Shown in pieces: positions 48,316 through 57,488 of a DNA stretch of 64,000 bases; the first letter of the stretch is position 1, and the number at the start of each line of letters is the position of its first letter. Under the pieces are notes generated by a model that saw only the letters and a list, made by a program, of their open reading frames with translations, was not told the DNA's origin and ran no database searches. The stretch is from Marinomonas sp. CT5 (GTDB taxonomy: Bacteria > Pseudomonadota > Gammaproteobacteria > Pseudomonadales > Marinomonadaceae). Location: assembly GCF_018336975.1 (NCBI RefSeq), contig NZ_CP025572.1, positions 3,970,695 through 4,034,694 on the forward strand, in the 5' to 3' direction. The translations under genes and the position numbers were made by a program.

Positions 48316-49689
48316 TTAAGCCGCTTTGCCTTCAAGCAATTCAGCTTTAGTAAAATTTGCTTGGGCAAGCTTCTCCATCAAGCGTACAACCTGACAGCTA
48401 TAGCCGTATTCGTTATCGTACCAAACGTATAAAGTTGCTTGGTTGCCACGAACTTTCGTTGATAGAGAGTCCAAAATACCCGCTTGTTGAGAACCGATAA
48501 AGTCAGAACTAACTGCATCAGCTTCTTCGCTGTAGCCAATCTGACCAGTCAATTCAGCACTATTGGCTGCGGTTTTCAACAACTTGTTAATATCTTCAAC
48601 TGACGTAGCTGACTTCAAGTTCAAACTTAGTACAGCAATAGAAACGTTAATAACAGGAACGCGAATCGCACTACCACTCAACTTACCTTCTAGAGAAGGA
48701 ATCGCTTTTGATACCGCTTTAGCAGCGCCCGTTTCTGTCATCACCATGTTCATGCCTGCAGCACGGCCACGACGATCACCTTTATGAATATTATCGATCA
48801 AGTTTTGGTCATTTGTGTAAGCGTGTACCGTTTCTACGTGACCGGATTCAATGCCAAATTCTTTCTCTAATACAGACAAAATAGGTGTAATCGCATTCGT
48901 CGTACAAGATGCAGCAGAAACAATACGATCAGCATCCGTAATATCACTATCGTTCACACCAAAAACGACGTTCTTCATTTCTTTACCAGGAGCAGTCAAC
49001 ACAACACGTTCAATACCTGGGCGATTCAAGTGGACACTTAAACCGTCATGGTCACGCCATCTACCAGTATTATCAACAAGCAAAGCATTGTTGATACCAT
49101 GGGCTTGGTAATCAACCTCAGCAGGGTCAGCTGCGTAAATAACTTTTACAGGAGAACCATTAATAACCAAGCTTTGATTGGCTTCATCCACTTTTACTAA
49201 GCCATCATAAGTGCCATGAACAGAATCGTATTTCAGCAAGCTTGCTCGTTTGGAAAGGTCATTATCACATGCTTTACGCACAACAATGGCTGCTAAATTC
49301 ATACCTGGCGTAGTATGACCCAAAGCACACATCCGACGAGCAAGAAGACGACCAATACGACCAAATCCGTATAAAACAACAGGGGTTTCAGAACCATCAT
49401 TGGACTGAGCAGCCAATACAGACTCAACATCCGCTTCTGCAATCAAAGATTCTAGTTCAACAACCGTATTCGCCGTGTCGCTTACCAAGACTTGTTCTAA
49501 CACTTGATAGACTTGAGCAAGATCTAATTCAGGATGTTGATCAAACACCTCCATCAAAGCAGTAACTGAATCTGCCATTAAGGTATTACCTGCCAACTGA
49601 ACTTTTACCGCTTTTTCGCGACCAAGTTTACCCAAAAGAGGAATCATAGATTCTGCTTGCGAAAGTGCCTGTAACCAAGTGCTTGTCAT
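48316..49689 (-). CDS. Long-form glyceraldehyde-3-phosphate dehydrogenase
   Basis: 457 residues. A roughly 100-residue N-terminal extension of helical character precedes a complete GAPDH: Rossmann motif VVLYGFGRIGRLLARRM, catalytic Cys in SAASCTTNAITP, His in VHAYTNDQN, and WYDNEYGYSCQ near the end. Similar long forms occur in Pseudomonas beside shorter paralogues. The function of the extension is not known to me. The residue Asp/Asn pattern at the second strand (IVVRKAC) lacks the usual Asp that selects NAD, so cofactor preference is uncertain. Monocistronic with its own terminator. Confidence 0.9.
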   Translation of the reverse strand: MTSTWLQALSQAESMIPLLGKLGREKAVKVQLAGNTLMADSVTALMEVFDQHPELDLAQVYQVLEQVLVSDTANTVVELESLIAEADVESVLAAQSNDGSETPVVLYGFGRIGRLLARRMCALGHTTPGMNLAAIVVRKACDNDLSKRASLLKYDSVHGTYDGLVKVDEANQSLVINGSPVKVIYAADPAEVDYQAHGINNALLVDNTGRWRDHDGLSVHLNRPGIERVVLTAPGKEMKNVVFGVNDSDITDADRIVSAASCTTNAITPILSVLEKEFGIESGHVETVHAYTNDQNLIDNIHKGDRRGRAAGMNMVMTETGAAKAVSKAIPSLEGKLSGSAIRVPVINVSIAVLSLNLKSATSVEDINKLLKTAANSAELTGQIGYSEEADAVSSDFIGSQQAGILDSLSTKVRGNQATLYVWYDNEYGYSCQVVRLMEKLAQANFTKAELLEGKAA

Positions 49690-49951
49690 TTTCTGCCCCC
49701 GAAAAAAGACTTTGTTTTATCAATATGGGCGCAGTTTAACGGCAGACTAGGACAAAAACAAATTGTAAGAAGACAACAAAAAACCTTATAAATCGGGTGT
49801 TTAGAATGTTTTTTTATAGAAATAACGAAATAACAGAGAAGAGCTAGAAACTTTACAACATATTCGCACCTCTAAGCGAAACATCATACAAAATACAGTA
49901 ATTATGTTGTAATTTGGCAACGAAAACTGACAGGAAATTTCATAAACTATT

Positions 49952-50281
49952 TTATAAATGGCGCTTTCTTTCGGCTAAAACGCCTAAAAAACAAAAACAA
50001 AAAATGATTACTGTAGGTCGATAGATCAGATCTACATGGGTAATTCCCCAATAAACCAACGGCTGACTCCACAACGCCAAAAGCCCATAACCAAAAGTAC
50101 ACATAAGAATAAAAGCAGAAACTCTAGCGACAAAGAACCAAGAGGAAACCATTTTTTTGAGAATCCCATTCACTTTATCGCCATAAACCACCAAACAGGT
50201 TGCGACAAACGCCAATGAAATATCATTAAGGTGGGGCTGAATAAAATGAGCCAATCGAAGGTTAACATCAAGAATAAACAT
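49952..50281 (-). CDS. DUF3392 family membrane protein
   Basis: 109 residues with three hydrophobic helices: ISLAFVATCLVVYGD, FFVARVSAFILMCTFGYGLL and PTVIIFCFCFLGVLAERKRH. The order, the GD after helix 1, the AFGYG-like segment and the terminal LAERKRH resemble DUF3392 proteins of gammaproteobacteria, whose role is unknown. It starts at an ATG without a strong ribosome site. No obvious operon partner. Confidence 0.65.
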   Translation of the reverse strand: MFILDVNLRLAHFIQPHLNDISLAFVATCLVVYGDKVNGILKKMVSSWFFVARVSAFILMCTFGYGLLALWSQPLVYWGITHVDLIYRPTVIIFCFCFLGVLAERKRHL

Positions 50282-50374
50282 AAATAATTAGCTACAAATG
50301 AAACAAACAACTTTTTTGAAAAACATCACTCATGAAGTGCAACATCATACTGTTAAAGCAGGTCAAAGACATTA

Positions 50375-50926
50375 TTACTGATTTTTGCGTAACAAGGCCT
50401 CAACATCTATTTCTCCAGTGTGCGAATCGACCATAGGCTTTTCATCAATATAGGTAATAGAAACGTCATAAGAATCATTGTGAAGCTCAATGCTAGTGTC
50501 GTCATCAAACAACCATTTTGCTCGACCGACACCCGTCTTTAACTGCCCCGATCCTGGAGTACCATACTTTTTTTCTAATAACTCACCTAGCGCCTGTCGG
50601 TCTTCGCTACTTTCTATCACGCCTGATAATAAAGCTTGATGAATATAGCCAGAGGTATTTGAGTAAATAGTGGCATTTGTAACCCCTAAAATACCTTTAG
50701 GCCCTAAACTGTAACTCACAACCCCTGCCTTATAAGACGGATACTTTTGCAAACCTAAACTTTTTAGATGTCGTTCTAATAATGACAAACTTAGATCATT
50801 AAAGGGCAGGCCAAATAACTCGGCCTTATTAGAAACATTAGATGCTCCATCTGTCTCTGCACTCACGGCTCCAACAAAAAATGCAAAAATGAACACAGAT
50901 AACATTAATCTCATTCTATTTAGCAT
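50375..50926 (-). CDS. Secreted or periplasmic protein of unknown function
   Basis: 183 residues. It has a clear Sec signal peptide (MLSVFIFAFFVGAVSAE, cleavage near residue 23 after AVSA). The mature part is a small mixed fold (LFGLPFNDLSLSLLERHLKS, GVVSYSLGPKGILGVTNATI) and an acidic tail. The repeated phrase about a trajectory from FGLPF to KYGTPGSGQ is reminiscent of periplasmic proteins that compare substrate length, but I do not recognise a family. It is divergent from the uridine-kinase-like gene. Confidence 0.65.
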   Translation of the reverse strand: MLNRMRLMLSVFIFAFFVGAVSAETDGASNVSNKAELFGLPFNDLSLSLLERHLKSLGLQKYPSYKAGVVSYSLGPKGILGVTNATIYSNTSGYIHQALLSGVIESSEDRQALGELLEKKYGTPGSGQLKTGVGRAKWLFDDDTSIELHNDSYDVSITYIDEKPMVDSHTGEIDVEALLRKNQ

Positions 50927-51052
50927 TAATCTTTCCCTTCAATAAGTAACCTACAAGGTTGCAGCACAAAAAAACCTAAACCTGATATATAATACAACAT
51001 AATCGGCGCTTTTGGTTCAAGGCGCTCCAACACTTTATTTTCGAGGTAATTC

Positions 51053-51664
51053 ATGGCTCTTGTTATTGGCATCACTGGTGTATCCGGCAGTGGAAAAAGT
51101 CGACTATGTTCTTTATTAGCGGAAGGTCAAGGCGACAAAATAACGGTCTTATGCCAAGATAGTTTTTACAATGGCTGCGGCAGCATTGACCCTGATGTTT
51201 ATAATTTTGACGACCTAAGCTCACTAGATCTTGAAAGCCTCACACTGGCAATACACAACTGTAAAAATCGCCAACAACCCAATGAAATCCCAGTTTACGA
51301 CCACTCCCAACACAAACGCATTGGCTATCGTAACTTAGATCCAACACATGTTGTGCTGGTGGAAGGCCACATGATGTTCCAAGATCCAGGGATTCGTGAT
51401 GCTGTAGATTATCTATTGTATGTTGATACTGACATGGACATCGCTATTGTACGTCGCTTAAAACGCGACATCGCTGAACGTGGAAGAGATGTAAACGAAG
51501 TAACCAGCCGTTACATGCGCCATGTTCGACAAGCATCACTAAAAACCATAGACATTCGTGGTAAAGCGGATTTTATTATCCCCAATAACAAAAGCTTCAC
51601 TAATGCAGCAAACTTATTAAGCAACTACATTAATTATTTACTCAAAGAAAAAGGCGCCAAATAG
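51053..51664 (+). CDS. Uridine kinase-like P-loop kinase
   Basis: 203 residues. The Walker A motif GITGVSGSGKSRL is at residues 5-17, the substrate region is CQDSFYNGCG, then PVYDHSQHKR and VVLVEGHMMFQD, followed by the RRLKRDIAERGRD lid. This is the uridine kinase/phosphoribulokinase family, phosphorylating uridine, cytidine or a related nucleoside or vitamin. Sequence is close to Udk, but the nucleoside-specific residues cannot be confirmed, so no symbol is given. The ATG has GAGG upstream. Confidence 0.85.
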   Translation: MALVIGITGVSGSGKSRLCSLLAEGQGDKITVLCQDSFYNGCGSIDPDVYNFDDLSSLDLESLTLAIHNCKNRQQPNEIPVYDHSQHKRIGYRNLDPTHVVLVEGHMMFQDPGIRDAVDYLLYVDTDMDIAIVRRLKRDIAERGRDVNEVTSRYMRHVRQASLKTIDIRGKADFIIPNNKSFTNAANLLSNYINYLLKEKGAK

Positions 51665-51671
51665 GCGCCTT
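51651..51671 (+). terminator. GC-rich hairpin at the end of the uridine-kinase-like gene
   Basis: AAGGCGCC-AAATA-GGCGCCTT spans the stop codon. No T-run follows (ACTCAAGC), so it may be a weak terminator or a 3' stabiliser. Confidence 0.45.
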
Positions 51672-52014
51672 ACTCAAGCAAAAACAACTAATTTATCTCT
51701 CAACAGGAGACATTATTAATAACGAAGGTCTCATTTAACAGTACACCAACCACAACATTCCTTTGCCATTCTCAAGCCCTCACAAGTAATTACTGACCTA
51801 AATCAACAAAATAGCTTTAAACACTTCATATGACAAATCTCGTCGATATATGCATTTGAAAATGTCGTGTTTGGTCACTTCCCCCTTCTAAATATAAGTG
51901 AGGATAGCGTCACAATTATAACGGTAAAAAAGGAATGCCTAAGAGCCAACCTGGAATTATCGATCCGACGAGAGAAGCCACATCAACCAGGCTTTGTTAT
52001 AGAAGGTCACTCTA
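51672..52014. other. Gene-free region upstream of gbcA
   Basis: About 340 bases with no gene. It contains a 6-bp inverted repeat TCACTT/AAGTGA (51875-51880, 51896-51901) that might be an operator, and the gbcA ribosome site GAAGG (51999-52003). I see no sigma-54 or other decisive promoter element. Confidence 0.4.
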
Positions 52015-53286
52015 ATGAATCAAAATGATCTGTTAAACCTACGTTACGCGACTGTTCAAGAAGCTCGAGCAGAAATGTCGAAATTGCTCGAAGCTCGCCC
52101 AGCAAACTACTCGTTGGATGCTCCGCTATACAACGATCCTCATATGTTTCGCGTTGATATTGAAGAAATATTCCAAAAAGAATGGTTATTTGTTGGTATG
52201 ACCAGTGAAATCCCAAATCGTGGCGATTATTTCACTGTTGAAATTGCACAGAACCCTATCCTGATCGTGCGTGATGCAGATGGATCCGTCAGTGCATTTC
52301 ATAATACTTGCCGTCACCGTGGCTCTCGCATTTGCCTAAAACATCGTGGCAAAGTAGCAAACCTCGTATGCCCTTATCATCAGTGGACTTACGACCTAAA
52401 AGGCAACCTACTTTTTGCAGGAACTGAAATGGGCGATAGCTTCGACAAATCTCAGCATGGCCTTAAGAAAGCACACTGCAAAACCGCTGGTGGATTTATA
52501 TTTGTCTCTCTTGGCAAAGCAGCACCTGAAGGGGATTTCGATGAGTTTTTAGCAACACTTGAAGAGTACATGGCACCATACGATGTTGAAAATACCAAGC
52601 TGGTTGCGGAATCCAATATGTATGAAAAAGCCAACTGGAAACTCGTCATAGAGAACAACCGCGAGTGTTACCACTGTGCTGGTAGCCACCCTGAATTATT
52701 AAATACTATCCTAGAATGGGATGATACAAATGACCCTAGAGCACCCCAAGACTTCCTAGACCACTACGCAGAACAAGCGGCCAAATGGGATGCAGAGGGC
52801 ATTCCACACGAACACCGCAGCTTTGGCCCAGGTAAACGTAATCGTATCGTGCGTATGCCACTGAAGAAAGGTACCAAAGTGATGACAATAGACGGCGAAG
52901 CCGGTTGCAAGAAAATGCTTGGCAACATTAAAAATCCTGAACTTGGCTCTATGCGAATTCTGCATTTGCCTAACTCTTGGAATCATATGCAGTCCGATCA
53001 CTTTATTGTATTCCGCGTACTACCTATCTCAGCACAAGAGTCTATGGTGACCACCAAATGGTTTGTACACAAAGACGCAGTAGAAGGCGAAGACTACGAT
53101 CCTGATCGTATACGTCAAGTTTGGGATGCAACCAATGACCAAGACCGGATTCTTGGCGAAGAAAACCAACTTGGAATCAATTCCATAGGTTATCAACCTG
53201 GTCCATATTCTGAAACTTTCGAGTTTGGTGTTATGAATTTTTTAGAATGGTACACAGACACAATTCAAAACAACCTAAAAAAATAA
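52015..53286 (+). CDS. gbcA: Glycine betaine monooxygenase, oxygenase subunit
   Basis: 423 residues, Rieske non-heme iron oxygenase. The 2Fe-2S site is NTCRHRGSR (Cys-x-His) plus VCPYHQWTY. The catalytic iron is bound in NNRECYHCAGSHPELL and a later Asp. Near-identical segments to GbcA of Pseudomonas include WNHMQSDHF-type, VHKDAVEGEDYD and EFGVMNFLEWY. It demethylates glycine betaine to dimethylglycine and formaldehyde, using electrons from the ferredoxin reductase GbcB. No gbcB is in the window, unlike the usual adjacent arrangement. Close relatives act on stachydrine or carnitine, so the substrate is probable, not certain. Confidence 0.85.
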   Translation: MNQNDLLNLRYATVQEARAEMSKLLEARPANYSLDAPLYNDPHMFRVDIEEIFQKEWLFVGMTSEIPNRGDYFTVEIAQNPILIVRDADGSVSAFHNTCRHRGSRICLKHRGKVANLVCPYHQWTYDLKGNLLFAGTEMGDSFDKSQHGLKKAHCKTAGGFIFVSLGKAAPEGDFDEFLATLEEYMAPYDVENTKLVAESNMYEKANWKLVIENNRECYHCAGSHPELLNTILEWDDTNDPRAPQDFLDHYAEQAAKWDAEGIPHEHRSFGPGKRNRIVRMPLKKGTKVMTIDGEAGCKKMLGNIKNPELGSMRILHLPNSWNHMQSDHFIVFRVLPISAQESMVTTKWFVHKDAVEGEDYDPDRIRQVWDATNDQDRILGEENQLGINSIGYQPGPYSETFEFGVMNFLEWYTDTIQNNLKK

Positions 53287-53312
53287 CGCTGAAGTCGATT
53301 CTTTCATTCAAT

Positions 53313-53342
53313 AAAAAAGGCACCAAAATTGGCGCCTTTTTT
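53313..53342. terminator. Terminator between gbcA and dnaJ, bidirectional
   Basis: AAAAAAGGCACC pairs with GGCGCCTTTTTT with one mismatch and a 6-base loop; T-tracts on both strands between convergent genes. Confidence 0.82.
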
Positions 53343-53393
53343 ATTTTTACTGATTGACTAGCTTTAAACACTTAGCAAAAGAGCTATAAAACG

Positions 53394-54521
53394 TTATTTT
53401 TTAATATCATCAAAAAAACGTTTCACACCATCAAACCAACTCTTTTGCTTTGGTGAGTGATCTGTTCCCTCACCCATGCTTTCAGCCAATTCAGTGAACA
53501 ACTCTTTTTGGCGAGCCGTTAAATTCACTGGTGTCTCAACAACAACCTTACAAATCAAATCACCCACTGGACCACCACGAACAGGCTTAACCCCTTTATT
53601 ACGTAGGCGGAACAATTTACCTGATTGACACTCAGCAGTTACTTTAAGACGAACACGACCATCTAATGTCGGCACATCAATTTCACCGCCCAACGCTGCA
53701 GTGGTGAAACTAATAGGCACTTCACAGTACAGATTCGCACCGTCACGCTCAAAAATATTGTGCGGTTTAACAGATACCTGAACAAACAAGTCTCCAGCTG
53801 GACCACCATGAGTTCCCGCTTCACCTTCACCGGATAGACGAATACGGTCGCCCGTGTCGACACCAGCAGGAATTTTCACATTCAGCGTTTTGTATTCCTG
53901 AACACGACCTTGACCATGACAATCTCTACAAGGATCACTAATGACTTGGCCAGAACCATGACACTCTGGACACGCTTGCTGAACAGAGAAGAAGCCTTGT
54001 GACATACGTACTTGGCCAGCACCACCACAAGTTCCACACGTTTTAGGCGTAGACCCTTTCTTAGCACCAGAACCATCACACGTTTTACAATTCACTAAAG
54101 TTGGAATACGAATTTTTTCTTCGCATCCCCAAACAGCTTGTTCAAGATCTAGTTCTAATGTGTAACGTAAATCGGAGCCCCGACGAGTACGGCTTTGACC
54201 GCCACCACCGCCGCCGAAAATATCTCCAAAAACATCACCAAAAATATCACTGAAACCACCAGCGCCTGCACCGCCGCCATAGCCACCAGCTTGGCCGTTT
54301 ACGCCTTCGTGACCAAATCGATCATAAGCCGCTCGTTTGTCCTCGGAAGACAATATTTCATAAGCTTCAGCTAGCTCTTTGAATTTCTCGAGCGCCTCAG
54401 GGTTATCTGGGTTCTTATCTGGGTGGTACTTATTCGCTAAAGAACGATAAGCTTTTTTAATCTCTTTCTTATCCGCGTCTTTGGCCACCCCAAGAACGTC
54501 GTAATAGTCTCTTTTGCTCAT
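53394..54521 (-). CDS. dnaJ: Chaperone DnaJ (Hsp40)
   Basis: 375 residues. J domain at 1-70 with the HPD motif ([13 protein letters not shown]), Gly/Phe-rich linker at about 75-120, four zinc-binding repeats ([32 protein letters not shown]) and two C-terminal client-binding domains. It stimulates DnaK ATPase and delivers unfolded proteins. The ATG at 54521 with AGGA upstream begins the conserved [12 protein letters not shown]; an ATG three codons earlier is less likely. It follows dnaK in the usual order. Confidence 0.97.
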   Translation of the reverse strand: MSKRDYYDVLGVAKDADKKEIKKAYRSLANKYHPDKNPDNPEALEKFKELAEAYEILSSEDKRAAYDRFGHEGVNGQAGGYGGGAGAGGFSDIFGDVFGDIFGGGGGGQSRTRRGSDLRYTLELDLEQAVWGCEEKIRIPTLVNCKTCDGSGAKKGSTPKTCGTCGGAGQVRMSQGFFSVQQACPECHGSGQVISDPCRDCHGQGRVQEYKTLNVKIPAGVDTGDRIRLSGEGEAGTHGGPAGDLFVQVSVKPHNIFERDGANLYCEVPISFTTAALGGEIDVPTLDGRVRLKVTAECQSGKLFRLRNKGVKPVRGGPVGDLICKVVVETPVNLTARQKELFTELAESMGEGTDHSPKQKSWFDGVKRFFDDIKK

Positions 54522-54643
54522 CGCAGGCATTCCTGAATTGAAAAGTCCGAATTAAAAGTCTGAATTGAAGATCTATATAAAAAAGCCGAAATTGAAATAT
54601 GAATAGCTTAAAGCTCATCAATTGAAGACAGTTTAAATAGCAA

Positions 54644-54665
54644 AGCACGGTCTAGAAACCGTGCT
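54644..54665 (-). terminator. Hairpin between dnaK and dnaJ
   Basis: 8-bp stem (AGCACGGT with ACCGTGCT) with a 6-base loop, 40 bases after the dnaK stop. Only TTTGC follows on the minus strand, so it is probably a leaky attenuator that lowers dnaJ relative to dnaK. Confidence 0.55.
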
Positions 54666-54706
54666 CGCCACACCCTATGAATCAGGGCAAAATAAGTGCT
54701 TAGCGC

Positions 54707-56620
54707 TTATTTTTTATCTTCTTTCACTTCTTCGAATTCTGCGTCTACCGCATCATCCTGAGACTTAGCTTGTTCGCCTTCAGCTGGCTGCTCACCGGCT
54801 TCTGCTTCTGCGTACATCTTCTGAGCCAAAGTACCAGATGCTTGAGTCAACGCATTGGTTTTCTCTTCGATCTTCTCTTTGTCGTTAGATGTTAGCGCTT
54901 CTTCCAGTTCAGTGATCGCTGTTTCAATCGCTTCTTTCTCTTCCGCTGTTGCTTTATCACCAGCGTCAGTCAATGTCTTACGAGTTGCGTGAATCATGCC
55001 GTCAGCAGTGTTGCGAACTTGTACAAGTTCTTCGAACTTACGGTCTTCTTCAGCATTCGCTTCAGCGTCTTGAACCATTTTTTCAACTTCTTCATCGCTC
55101 AAGCCAGAAGAAGACTTGATAACGATAGACTGTTCTTTACCAGTCGCTTTGTCTTTCGCAGACACACTCAAGATACCGTTGGCATCGATATCGAAGCTTA
55201 CTTCGATTTGTGGCACACCACGTGGCGCAGGTGGAATGTCAGCCAAATCGAAACGACCTAGAGACTTGTTCTGTGCCGCTTGTTTACGCTCACCTTGCAA
55301 TGCGTGGATAGTCACCGCATTTTGGTTGTCTTCCGCTGTAGAGAAAGTCTGAGATTTCTTAGTCGGAATCGTCGTATTTTTCTCGATCAACGCTGTCATT
55401 ACACCACCCATAGTCTCGATACCTAGAGACAATGGTGTAACGTCTAGAAGAAGAACGTCTTTCACATCACCAGCAAGTACCGCACCTTGAATAGACGCAC
55501 CGATGGCAACCGCTTCATCTGGGTTTACATCTTTACGTGGCTCTTTGCCAAAGAATTCAGTTACTTTTGCTTGTACAAGTGGCATACGAGTTTGACCACC
55601 AACCAAGATAACTTCATCAATATCAGAAGCAGACAGATCCGCATCTTTCAGTGCTTGACGGCATGGCTCAAGAGATTTCAATACAAGCTCTTCAACCAAA
55701 GACTCCAACTTAGAACGAGTCAATTTCACGTTTAAGTGTTTAGGACCAGTCGCATCAGCTGTGATGTAAGGCAAGTTAACTTCTGTTTGTGAAGAAGAAG
55801 ACAACTCAACTTTCGCTTTCTCACCAGCTTCTTTCAAACGTTGTAGCGCAAGTGGATCGTTGTGTAGATCGATACCTGATGACTTCTTGAACTCAGCCGC
55901 CAAGTATTCGATAACACGCATATCGAAATCTTCACCACCTAGGAAAGTATCACCGTTTGTAGACAATACTTCGAATTGCTTCTCGCCATCTACATCGGCA
56001 ATTTCAATGATAGAGATATCGAACGTACCACCACCAAGGTCATAAACAGCAACCGTTGAATCACCAGAGCTCTTATCTAGACCGTAAGCCAATGCCGCTG
56101 CCGTTGGTTCGTTGATAATACGTTTTACTTCTAGACCAGCAATTTTACCCGCATCTTTAGTTGCTTGACGCTGAGAGTCGTTAAAGTAAGCAGGAACAGT
56201 AATAACCGCTTCCGTTACTTTCTCACCTAGGTAATCTTCTGCTGTTTTCTTCATTTTCTTAAGAACTTCAGCTGAGATTTGTGGTGGCGCTTTCTTGTCA
56301 CCTTTTACTTCTACCCAAGCATCGCCGTTGTCAGCAGAAATAATTTTGTAAGGCACCATAGAGATGTCTTTTTGAACAACATCGTCTTTAAACTTACGAC
56401 CGATCAAACGCTTAACAGCAAACAATGTGTTTGTTGGGTTGGTTACTGCTTGACGCTTAGCTGATTGACCAACTAATACTTCACCGTCTTCCGCAAAGGC
56501 AACGATGGAAGGAGTGGTGCGATCGCCTTCAGCGTTTTCAATAACGCGAGCTTTTTCGCCGTCCAATACAGCAACACAAGAGTTTGTTGTACCTAAGTCA
56601 ATACCTATGATTTTACCCAT
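54707..56620 (-). CDS. dnaK: Chaperone DnaK (Hsp70)
   Basis: 637 residues. The nucleotide-binding domain starts [19 protein letters not shown] and contains [30 protein letters not shown] and [13 protein letters not shown]. The substrate domain includes [17 protein letters not shown]. The C-terminus is acidic and ends [12 protein letters not shown], as in proteobacterial DnaK. It is in the order grpE-dnaK-dnaJ on the minus strand, with a heat-shock-type promoter in the 104 bases upstream. Confidence 0.98.
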   Translation of the reverse strand: MGKIIGIDLGTTNSCVAVLDGEKARVIENAEGDRTTPSIVAFAEDGEVLVGQSAKRQAVTNPTNTLFAVKRLIGRKFKDDVVQKDISMVPYKIISADNGDAWVEVKGDKKAPPQISAEVLKKMKKTAEDYLGEKVTEAVITVPAYFNDSQRQATKDAGKIAGLEVKRIINEPTAAALAYGLDKSSGDSTVAVYDLGGGTFDISIIEIADVDGEKQFEVLSTNGDTFLGGEDFDMRVIEYLAAEFKKSSGIDLHNDPLALQRLKEAGEKAKVELSSSSQTEVNLPYITADATGPKHLNVKLTRSKLESLVEELVLKSLEPCRQALKDADLSASDIDEVILVGGQTRMPLVQAKVTEFFGKEPRKDVNPDEAVAIGASIQGAVLAGDVKDVLLLDVTPLSLGIETMGGVMTALIEKNTTIPTKKSQTFSTAEDNQNAVTIHALQGERKQAAQNKSLGRFDLADIPPAPRGVPQIEVSFDIDANGILSVSAKDKATGKEQSIVIKSSSGLSDEEVEKMVQDAEANAEEDRKFEELVQVRNTADGMIHATRKTLTDAGDKATAEEKEAIETAITELEEALTSNDKEKIEEKTNALTQASGTLAQKMYAEAEAGEQPAEGEQAKSQDDAVDAEFEEVKEDKK

Positions 56621-56663
56621 GGTTGTATCTCCAATAAATTCGTTTATTACAATGATAATTCTG

Positions 56664-56692
56664 TATTTGGGTACGCTTAAAAGTATTTCAAG
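56664..56692 (-). promoter_or_regulatory. Sigma-32-like promoter before dnaK
   Basis: On the minus strand CTTGAAA (56692-56686), 14 bases, then CCCAAATA (56671-56664). The -35 element is a perfect match to the heat-shock consensus; the -10 is partial (consensus CCCCATNT). Confidence 0.6.
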
Positions 56693-56724
56693 CGTCCAGT
56701 GTCAAAAAAATGACAGTATTTTTT

Positions 56725-57303
56725 TTAAGCGGCGCTTGAAACCACAACCATTGCTGGACGCAACAAGCGACCGTGCAATGTGTAACCTTTCTGAACAACA
56801 TCCATAACCGTGTTCGGTTCCATTTCTGGATTTGGCACCATAGTCATGGCTTGATGCAATTCAGGATTGAATGGTTCGCCATGAGGATCAACCACCTTCA
56901 CTTCAAAGCGAGCCAGAGTCTCAAGCAAATCTTTTAACGTCAGCTCTACCCCTTCACGCACAGGATCGGATTCACCTGTGTCTGGCGCAGAAGCCAAAGC
57001 ACGCTCAAGATTATCTGCTACATTCACAATCGATTTAGCAAATTTTTCTAAACCAAATTTATGGGCTTTCTCAACATCTTGTTCAGCACGACGACGTATG
57101 TTCTGTGCGTCTGCATGAGCTCGAAGTGCCGCCTCTTTATACTGAGCGACTTCTTCTAATGCTTTTGCAAGCTCATCGTTTTCAGTAACTTCTTCTAAAG
57201 TCTCTACTTCAGGCTCTAGAAGCTCTTCTACTGTTTCGTTTTGCGTTTCGCTTTTCAAATCTTGCTCCGCTTCTAGATTAGGATTTTTTTGCTGCTCACT
57301 CAT
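56725..57303 (-). CDS. grpE: Nucleotide exchange factor GrpE
   Basis: 192 residues. A long acidic, coiled-coil N-terminus (about 1-90, rich in Glu) leads to the conserved core ([30 protein letters not shown]) and the C-terminal beta wing ([40 protein letters not shown]). It releases ADP from DnaK. It starts 104 bases upstream of dnaK and is the first gene of the heat-shock cluster. Confidence 0.97.
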   Translation of the reverse strand: MSEQQKNPNLEAEQDLKSETQNETVEELLEPEVETLEEVTENDELAKALEEVAQYKEAALRAHADAQNIRRRAEQDVEKAHKFGLEKFAKSIVNVADNLERALASAPDTGESDPVREGVELTLKDLLETLARFEVKVVDPHGEPFNPELHQAMTMVPNPEMEPNTVMDVVQKGYTLHGRLLRPAMVVVSSAA

Positions 57304-57348
57304 TCTTTAACTCCAAATAACAGAAACAATTCTTTGTCTGTGCCAGTT

Positions 57349-57376
57349 ATATGGGGACAGCTTTTTACCTTTCAAC
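57349..57376 (-). promoter_or_regulatory. Sigma-32 heat-shock promoter before grpE
   Basis: On the minus strand GTTGAAA (57376-57370), a 13-base spacer, then CCCCATAT (57356-57349). This matches the sigma-32 consensus CTTGAAA-N13-15-CCCCATNT at all but one base. It lies about 45 bases before the grpE start. Confidence 0.8.
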
Positions 57377-57443
57377 ACTAAATCCGCATTAATTTAATGG
57401 GAATTAATTTTCTAGAAGGGACTTGTCAAAAAACAACCAAGTA

Positions 57444-57459
57444 CTGTATAAATAACCAT
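57444..57459 (+). promoter_or_regulatory. Possible LexA box before recN
   Basis: CTGTATAAATAACCAT lies 30-45 bases before the recN start. It keeps the CTGT half and the AT-rich centre of a LexA site, and resembles one Escherichia coli recN SOS box, but the right half (CAG) is imperfect. Confidence 0.4.
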
Positions 57460-57488
57460 ATAAATATATTCTCTCTTTGGAGCACTCT

